NCBI GenBank assembly: GCA_965644315.1
Contig: CBFFRQ010000006.1
Coordinates: 1 to 64,000, forward strand
Direction: 5' to 3'
Source: Caecitellus pseudoparvulus
Taxonomy: Eukaryota; Bigyra: Bicosoecida
DNA length: 64,000 nucleotides
Positions 57,967 to 64,000 of this stretch are shown piece after piece. A program made the translations under genes and the position numbers. Position 1 is the stretch's first letter. Every line of letters begins with the position of its first letter. A model generated the notes under the pieces. It was not told where the DNA came from and ran no database searches. It saw only the letters and a list, made by a program, of their open reading frames with translations.

Positions 57967-58295
57967 GTTTCCACGCCCCAGGCGACGCGAAGGAGGAAGG
58001 GTGAGCTTGTGCTTGGATAAACCAGGCGTTCTGCAGGAGGCAACAAAAGTTTGGGCTGGCCTTGCGCACAATTCAACATGAGCGGTTAAAAAACTTGAAA
58101 CAAAGCACAGATAATATCAGGCCATACTTTTCTCTCAGGAGCTTGCTTCCTTTGGATTTGTTCCTTCGCCCGTCTGGTACGTGGTGCCGAAGTTCGGTGG
58201 CCAAACTCCGCACAGCCCTGCGATCCGTGGCCAAGAGAGCACACGGAGCTTCCACATTGATGCCCAAAGCACTCCCTATACAGACATTCGCAACC
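57967..58295. other. Divergent promoter region
   Basis: 329 nt between the ATGs at 57966 (minus) and 58296 (plus). It includes a lower-GC stretch around 58080-58150. Nothing else is seen. Confidence 0.38.
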
Positions 58296-59570
58296 ATGCT
58301 CGCACGTTCAGCTGCAGCTGCTGCGAATGCGGCTGGAACCTTGACGAGGTAGGTGACGTGGCGTGGTGGTCCTTACTTGGCGTTTGACTGGTGCGCCACA
58401 CACCGCGCTTTGTCACAGGTCGATAGCTCACCAAGCTCGGGGCATGGCGACTTTGGGCAGCGGTCTCGGAAAGCCTGGGACTGCATTTGACGAGAGGGAC
58501 CTTACGGACCGTGTTTGCCTCGTTACAGGTGTGTGAAGGCGTGGTGGCGAGTGCTGCATCTTCAAGCTCTTCGTGAGACCTGGACCTGTGCCTTGCCCCA
58601 TTCCAGGCGCCAATCGCGGCATGGGTCTAGAGCTCACCAAAGCCCTGGCTCAACGGGGCGCCCGGGTCATCGCCGTGGGCCGTGACACGGACGCAGTGAA
58701 AGCGGCCGCGGAAGGCATCGTTGGCACACGACACAGGTGCGTGGTGAGAGCGCCACTGGAACAGACAAGGGGGACGAAAGTCCTGGCCTGGGCAGAAGCA
58801 TGTGCTACACAACCCCTTCTCCCTATACTTTCCACCGCAGAGTTGACGGGCGGACAGCAGACTGCAGCAACCGCCACAGCATCAAGGCGCTGATGCGGGG
58901 CGTGGCTGAGGACTACGGCCACATTGAGAGCCTGGTGCTGAACGCCAGCATCATGCCGGGCTTCCACCAACCAATCCTGGACTGCCCCGATGAGCTGGAG
59001 GAGGCCACCTTCCGCACCAACGTGGAGGGCTACTGGTGGTGTGTTAAGTACGGCTTGCCGCTCCTGCTGGCCGCCCCCACTGACTTTGAACGCACCGTTC
59101 TCTTCGTCTCCGGACTGGCTGGCGCACTGGAGAAGCCGCCACCCGGCCTCGGCATGCTCGTGTACAGTGCCACCCTGGCTGCCGAGAACGGCCTCATGGT
59201 GCGCCTGCACCAGGAAATGGTGGACGGGAACAAACCCGCCGCCGACCTGCGAGGAAGCTCCGACGCCAAAGACATGTTGCAGCGCGTCGTCGCAGTGCAC
59301 CCTGGTATTGTTGCCGTGCGTAGTGCCGCCCCTGTGCTTTGTTGCTCAACCGCCAAGTGCGTCGTAGCTCCTTGTCCCCCTCCCCCGCAGACTGGCCTCG
59401 GCCGCGAAACACTGGAGGGCACTCTGCCAGAGCTGGAAGCAAAGAAACGCAGCATGGGCATGATCACCGCAGAGGAGGGCATCGACTCCCTCGTCTGGCT
59501 GCTGGCAGCCCAGGACGGGGTCGTGCAGAGTGGCAAGTTCTACGACCAGCGTGCAGTCATTCCGTTCTGA
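58296..59570 (+). CDS. Short-chain dehydrogenase/reductase, mitochondrial, lacking catalytic lysine
   Basis: Five exons: 58296-58348, 58419-58528, 58607-58736, 58841-59315 and 59391-59570. Introns are 70, 78, 104 and 75 nt; donors are GTAGGT, GTGTGT, GTGCGT and GTGCGT. The product has 315 residues. The N-terminus MLARSAAAAANAAGTLTRSIAHQARG is a strong mitochondrial presequence. The Rossmann motif spans an intron (VCLVTG joined to ANRGMGLELTKAL), followed by VIAVGRD and VLNAS, then LFVSGLAG (Ser188) and VHPGIVATGLGRE. The active-site YxxxK appears as Tyr206-SAT-Leu210, so the lysine is replaced by leucine. It may be inactive, use another residue, or act as a binding protein. The exact substrate family is unknown. 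Confidence 0.83.
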
Positions 59571-59580
59571 ATGCAATGCA
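59570..59580 (+). terminator. Candidate 3'-end motif AATGCAATGCA at the SDR stop
   Basis: A direct-repeat variant of the recurrent AATGCATT motif, overlapping the last base of the stop codon of the SDR gene. Confidence 0.33.
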
Positions 59581-59818
59581 GACGAGTTGATGATGCGTTT
59601 GAAGCAAGCATTACAATTATCTTGTTTGTACGGCATGCCATGACCAGAGATCGCGGCCAGTCCACCGCATCTGTTCATGAGCGGAGAGAGGCAAGTGTAC
59701 CGCTCATTTGTCGCCATCCGCCTCTGAAGGATAATCGCTTGCATTCACGGACGACCCAAGCTCTGGGCGATGAACCAGGCGCGCTCCGAGAAGTCACTGC
59801 CTGAAAACATGCTGCACC

Positions 59819-62800
59819 TCAGGTGATCTCAGTTGCGCAGCATGCCACCAGGAACGCTGCCCTGCAGCAGTGGTCGCCTCTCTCCTCCAGCAGCGACAGC
59901 ACGTTGCCGAAAGTCACCTTCCACGACTTCAACTCTGGATCTGCAGGGCTTGCTGCAGCACCTCTGGTGTCTGGTGGGACATCGCAAATCCGCTTAAGAA
60001 CTGCGCTCAAGCCCTCTGCTGAAGGAGCAGCGTCAGCGTTGACCCAGACGTGCGACCCTGCTCCAAGGAGCACAGTGCAAGTGCCTTCGCGGAGAGCAGC
60101 CTCCAGCTCAGACACTCCACAGTGAACCAGGCCAGACAACACAAAGCTCTCCAACCCAATATTGTTCAGGCTCATCCCGCATTCCTCAGCAGTCGCACAT
60201 ACGCCGAGAATCTTGACACACAGCTGCTGCTTCAGCTCTTTGTGCAGGTCAGTCCAGTGCGGATCACCCACAAGCACACTCAATGGCACTGCACGATCAC
60301 AGAACACCTGAAGTGTGAGCCCTGACATGGGCCCTAAAGGGTCCTCTTGCCCTGTGCCTCCGCATGTGTGGACACACGAAAAGTAGCGCACCCGCTGCGA
60401 CATGCGGGGAAGTCCCAGGCTTTCCCGCACACGGTTGAACGTGTCACTGGCACCCACGCACTCCTGAACGCGCTTGGCACCCGCCAATAGGCTTGACGTC
60501 CAGGTACACACTTCTTCGCTTGTTGTTATCGAATCAGGTTCCAGGAACTCTTTCACTTGCAGCACTTGCATGTCCTGGCTCTCATACACTGACACTTCAC
60601 CTGACTCGTCAAGCCCGCCCAGAGGTCGCAATCTGGAACTACGAGTTGCTGGGGCAGGGCCCAGGGAAGTATGCAACTTGCTGATTGCATCTGCGACAGC
60701 TTCCAGCTGTTCAGCGGCCTCTACGCTTCCAAGCTCTTCTGGGCTTGATGATCGCAGCCAAAATGCTTGATGCTTCAAGCTTCGGAGAGCGCCGTCAACA
60801 GCTTGTGACTCTTGTGCGTGGGCCGACGCACCGCCCTGTGTTGGTTGTGCTGCTTGTGGGAAGTCTTGCCTGTCAAGCCACCACAGAGTCAAGTCTGCCA
60901 GTGTTCCTTCGAAACTGTTGCGTCCGGGTCGGACGCTGCACCATGCATCCACCACAGGCCCAAGGCTCAAGCGGATGGGCGGCATGCCGACGGCCCCCTC
61001 GCTGTGCCCAGCTTGACGCACAACTTCGATTGATGAAAAACAACGGGATGCCAGGAACTCAAGTGCAGAACGAGCTTCCTTCCTTCCTGGCTGAGAGCGC
61101 AGAGCTTGAGCATGCACACCGAGAGCCATGCCAGCAGCATGGAGCAGGCGCTGCAAGTCCCTTGCAGTCCTCATAGGCTCTACCTTCTCAGTGTGAACAT
61201 CCCAGTGGTGTTCAATGTGCGCGAACTTCTGGAGCGCGAAGGTCAATGCCTCAATTTGACGAGGGCTCAAATCAAGGTTGTTGAGGCAGTTTCCGAAAGA
61301 AGGTAGCATACTGCAGCCCGAACCGGCACTCGGTGTTGTTGTTGAGCAGTCTTGAGAGGTGGTTCGGGAGCCCTCGCGTGGTTCGATCGAGGTGCCGGGA
61401 CTTCCAAGTGTTTGCTCTGCCGCACTGCCACTGAAGGACGTGGCACTGCCAGAGAACAACAAGGCAGGCAGGGGAGCTTCTGACCTGACCAACCAGTCAC
61501 GGAAAAGGCTATTCTTGTGATCAACCAAGTGCTTCAGGTCCAGTGGCGACACATGCGATCGAGCCAGTGTCGCAACTTGAGCCTCAGCCGCCTCAAACCA
61601 TTCCTCGAGGCTTACACTGTCGTCCGGAAGAGGAGCTCGTATGCCGACTTGCCCTTCGCTTGAGCTGAAGGGGTGTCCGTTAGAACACCACACTACCCAG
61701 GATCTCAGAGCCTGGACTTTGGCTCTCACCTGTTCAACCATGAATGTTCCGTCCATTGCTGTTTTGAGAATCTCCTCTGACTTCATGAGCGCGACACACA
61801 TGATACGCTGCAGTTCGGAATCCTCTTCAAGGGTCTGTCGATCGTGCATCGTCATGCTACCTTGGCAAAGGTGCTCGTACATCTTGCTAACAGGCATAAG
61901 CACAGTGCTCCATACTTCAGAAAGCACTTCAGCCAAACTGCAGGTGCTGGTCACTCCGTGCTCTGCTGCCTCTGAAGCAGCTTTCTGTATCGTGAGAACC
62001 GGAACTGGTTCCTGGCCGAATTCGTCAGTAATGGATACATATACTCCTTCACTGGCCGACACGTTGAGCAGCGTGCACAGATCCTCAAACCCAGCCACAC
62101 GGAGCAGCACCCACGGGTTCGACCGTGGCAGCTCAAGCAGGGCAGCCACGCCCAGCATCAAGCGTGGCAGACATGCCGGACGCCGCACACGGCGTCCGCA
62201 GCCATCATGAGTCAGCAACTGGGAGATGGCACGCCCTTGTGATCTTTCGTCATGTGCAGCACACCAATGGCGTGACAGGCGACTAGCAACAGCCGCAGCG
62301 AAGATGATGTACGCCCACGGCAGACTGCCTGCCTCAGACTGCACCTGGACCTGCTCAGCAGTATGCAGATCCCTCATTGCTTCTCCATCCACTCCAGCAT
62401 GCTCGTGCGATCCCGCACACTCGCAGATTGTCTGGCAGCTGGTGTCCAGAACTCTGGCTAGGTCCACTTCGAACGTTTCAGACTGTGCTGCGCCTGTGGA
62501 TGGTGTGAACACCTCCCGTGACAGCTCCACCACACGCTCGGACAGCAGCAGCAAGTGTGTCGCGGTGAGAACGCGGTTGCTGGATCGTGAGCGAGCGGGG
62601 GCGCGCCGTGTGTCGGGAGGGAGGTTGGCCTCAGCACTGGCCAGCCAGGCCTCCAGGCACAAAAGCAAGCACTGCTGCTTGGATGACGGGTCTTGTCCAC
62701 GGGAGCACGTGGCCGCAACGACCAGCCCTGCACCTGCTGCGAAAGCCACCAAGTCCCCTCCAGCACCGGAGCGAGCCTCGCACACACAGCAGTAGCTGTA

Positions 62801-64000
62801 GAAGTGCCACATCCACTGTCCAACGAAGGCACAGCTTTCCTCCAGCGTGGGACAACGACTGGCCACCTGAATGGCCGAAGCAGGCGTCATTCCTACCATG
62901 CTACTGGGCTGCGCGGCAGACTCGCCAACAGCCGTCGCAAGCCTATCATACCAGGCTTCCTGCTGCCAGGCTTTGGCGCTGCCCCCAGCCCCAAGCCAGG
63001 TCTCCATTTCACGAACGAAGTTGGCCACTTGGTCTTCAGGAACACCAAGGTGTGTCCCCTGCAGCATGTCACGAAAGACTCCGTCATAGGCTTCAACCTG
63101 TGGAGCTGCTGACCCTGGACCGACGTCCTCAGCAGCACCTTCAGCTGCAGCATGGCCTCCACCTCGGCTCCGGGCCAGAGATTGCCCTAGCCCTTGCAGA
63201 GCCTCGGCCAAACATACCACATCGTCGCGTGCGAGCACACCCAGTCCAAACACGGATGTGACGAGCTCGTGCATGTTCTCCACGCGTGACTCGGCATCGG
63301 TGTTGAGCAAGATGCCCACGAAGGCGGGTTCTGCCAACAGAGCTCGCAGCTCAGCCCACTGGGCCCGCAAAGTCTGCCCAGCACTCCAGGCAGCTTGGAA
63401 GCGCTGCGCAGTAGCAACAAACATTGGAAGAAGTAGCTCGCCTTCAGGAAGGGAGAGGCTTTGAACACGTGCAAGAGCAAACAGGCAGCCAAGGACCTGT
63501 GCTGGCGCAAGGCCGGAGTGTAGCGACATGAAGTCTACCTGTGGTTGTTGCACCATGTACGATACTGCTTCCTGGTCTGTGATCTGCTCTTCGAGCAAAC
63601 CACACTTCTCCATGGATGCGCGCACACAGAAGAACACCAAAGTCACAGCCAGCAGCTGTCGAGGAGTTCGCAACAGCACACGCAAACAAGCCTTTGCTGT
63701 TTGTTGCGGAAACACTACGCTATACAACGAAGCATGAAGAGTGTTCAGAATGGCAGGATCAAGTCCAACTGCTTCCGCGACAAGCCTCAGCGCTGCTTCA
63801 CAGGAGCTGCCATCTGGACCCAGCACTAGGGTCTCCATGTTCTGCAGCCACAGAGTGTGTGCAGTTGCTCCAGCCACAGCCGCACCTCGCAGCTTGGGCC
63901 CGTGCTGCCTGGCCAAATCAGACATCTGCACTGCAGCAAGCACTGCTGGCATGATGCTGATGTGTAGCAGGAGGTTCTGACTCATGCTTGGTCGTTGCGT
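59819..64000 (-). CDS. Long unidentified protein, possibly 5' partial
   Basis: 1,388 residues from the ATG at 63985. The frame stays open to the right edge, so the true start may lie outside. There are no introns in this stretch. Composition is balanced (unlike the Ala-rich neighbours) and largely helical, with several Leu-rich helices (LRVLLRTPRQLLAVTLVFFCV, ELLLPMFVATAQRF, WAYIIFAAAVASRL) but no certain membrane topology. Acidic Ser-rich patches occur near 61400-61300. The C-terminus contains a cysteine-bearing segment (CSVHTCGGTG-like, around 60360) and ends VACCATEIT. The look of the protein (helical solenoid with a HECT-like or ubiquitin-ligase-like tail: GLTLQVFCDRAVPLSVLVGD, VLKRICDVP) is suggestive only. 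No family is claimed. Confidence 0.6.
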   Translation of the reverse strand, partial: TQRPSMSQNLLLHISIMPAVLAAVQMSDLARQHGPKLRGAAVAGATAHTLWLQNMETLVLGPDGSSCEAALRLVAEAVGLDPAILNTLHASLYSVVFPQQTAKACLRVLLRTPRQLLAVTLVFFCVRASMEKCGLLEEQITDQEAVSYMVQQPQVDFMSLHSGLAPAQVLGCLFALARVQSLSLPEGELLLPMFVATAQRFQAAWSAGQTLRAQWAELRALLAEPAFVGILLNTDAESRVENMHELVTSVFGLGVLARDDVVCLAEALQGLGQSLARSRGGGHAAAEGAAEDVGPGSAAPQVEAYDGVFRDMLQGTHLGVPEDQVANFVREMETWLGAGGSAKAWQQEAWYDRLATAVGESAAQPSSMVGMTPASAIQVASRCPTLEESCAFVGQWMWHFYSYCCVCEARSGAGGDLVAFAAGAGLVVAATCSRGQDPSSKQQCLLLCLEAWLASAEANLPPDTRRAPARSRSSNRVLTATHLLLLSERVVELSREVFTPSTGAAQSETFEVDLARVLDTSCQTICECAGSHEHAGVDGEAMRDLHTAEQVQVQSEAGSLPWAYIIFAAAVASRLSRHWCAAHDERSQGRAISQLLTHDGCGRRVRRPACLPRLMLGVAALLELPRSNPWVLLRVAGFEDLCTLLNVSASEGVYVSITDEFGQEPVPVLTIQKAASEAAEHGVTSTCSLAEVLSEVWSTVLMPVSKMYEHLCQGSMTMHDRQTLEEDSELQRIMCVALMKSEEILKTAMDGTFMVEQVRAKVQALRSWVVWCSNGHPFSSSEGQVGIRAPLPDDSVSLEEWFEAAEAQVATLARSHVSPLDLKHLVDHKNSLFRDWLVRSEAPLPALLFSGSATSFSGSAAEQTLGSPGTSIEPREGSRTTSQDCSTTTPSAGSGCSMLPSFGNCLNNLDLSPRQIEALTFALQKFAHIEHHWDVHTEKVEPMRTARDLQRLLHAAGMALGVHAQALRSQPGRKEARSALEFLASRCFSSIEVVRQAGHSEGAVGMPPIRLSLGPVVDAWCSVRPGRNSFEGTLADLTLWWLDRQDFPQAAQPTQGGASAHAQESQAVDGALRSLKHQAFWLRSSSPEELGSVEAAEQLEAVADAISKLHTSLGPAPATRSSRLRPLGGLDESGEVSVYESQDMQVLQVKEFLEPDSITTSEEVCTWTSSLLAGAKRVQECVGASDTFNRVRESLGLPRMSQRVRYFSCVHTCGGTGQEDPLGPMSGLTLQVFCDRAVPLSVLVGDPHWTDLHKELKQQLCVKILGVCATAEECGMSLNNIGLESFVLSGLVHCGVSELEAALREGTCTVLLGAGSHVWVNADAAPSAEGLSAVLKRICDVPPDTRGAAASPADPELKSWKVTFGNVLSLLEERGDHCCRAAFLVACCATEIT

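Noticed and set aside
1-64000. CRISPR arrays, bacterial operons, ribosome-binding sites, rRNA genes
   Set aside because: The introns and eukaryotic gene families exclude a prokaryotic reading, and no spaced direct repeats or rRNA-like sequence were seen.

Overview
The window is nuclear DNA from a single-celled eukaryote. It is GC-rich and gene-dense, and its genes carry short GT-AG introns; I could place 33 of them by reading frame and homology, 60 to 105 nt long. The gene set includes a 26S proteasome ATPase (Rpt3), ESCRT-II Snf8/Vps22, Ctf8 of the Ctf18 clamp loader, an ELO fatty-acid elongase, mitochondrial uL4m, mitochondrial HSD17B10, a nicotinamidase, and a SHIPPO-repeat axonemal-type protein. 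This implies mitochondria and probably a cilium or flagellum. A fungal-type Zn2Cys6 factor and a 4,195-residue FG-GAP/mucin/cysteine-rich polytopic surface protein point to a free-living protist rather than an animal, plant or fungus. A heterotrophic flagellate (stramenopile-like) is my best guess, held with low confidence.

Layout. 1-8.1 kb: the end of a SHIPPO-repeat gene, a small four-helix membrane protein, and a 2,121-residue LRR protein. 8.9-12.7 kb: Rpt3, the elongase, and a small lipid-anchored protein with a VCP-interacting motif. 12.8-25.5 kb: the giant FG-GAP surface protein. 25.8-26.5 kb: an unidentified gene. 26,898-31,437: a complete-looking DNA transposon with 24-bp perfect terminal inverted repeats and a CCAA target duplication; it carries a PIF/Harbinger-like DDE transposase plus two ORFs I do not recognise. 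31.5-37 kb: the Zn2Cys6 factor, a lysine-tailed protein, uL4m and Ctf8. 37.2-45.4 kb: a 2,648-residue coiled-coil protein. 45.7-51.7 kb: HSD17B10, a GST-like/prolyl-tRNA-editing fusion, nicotinamidase and Snf8. 52-64 kb: two long unidentified proteins, an SDR lacking its catalytic lysine, and a further long protein reaching the right edge.

Genes are not in operons. Many lie as tight convergent pairs (27-71 bp apart) or divergent pairs sharing a promoter. The short convergent spacers repeatedly hold the palindrome AATGCATT, a candidate bidirectional 3'-end signal. Most introns begin GTG, and about a third begin GTGCG, unlike the usual GTAAG/GTGAG. The main novelty is the transposon, with its unusual target duplication and unknown accessory ORFs, sitting 118 bp upstream of the Zn2Cys6 start codon. 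All splice models are hand-derived from reading frame and homology; no RNA evidence was available.
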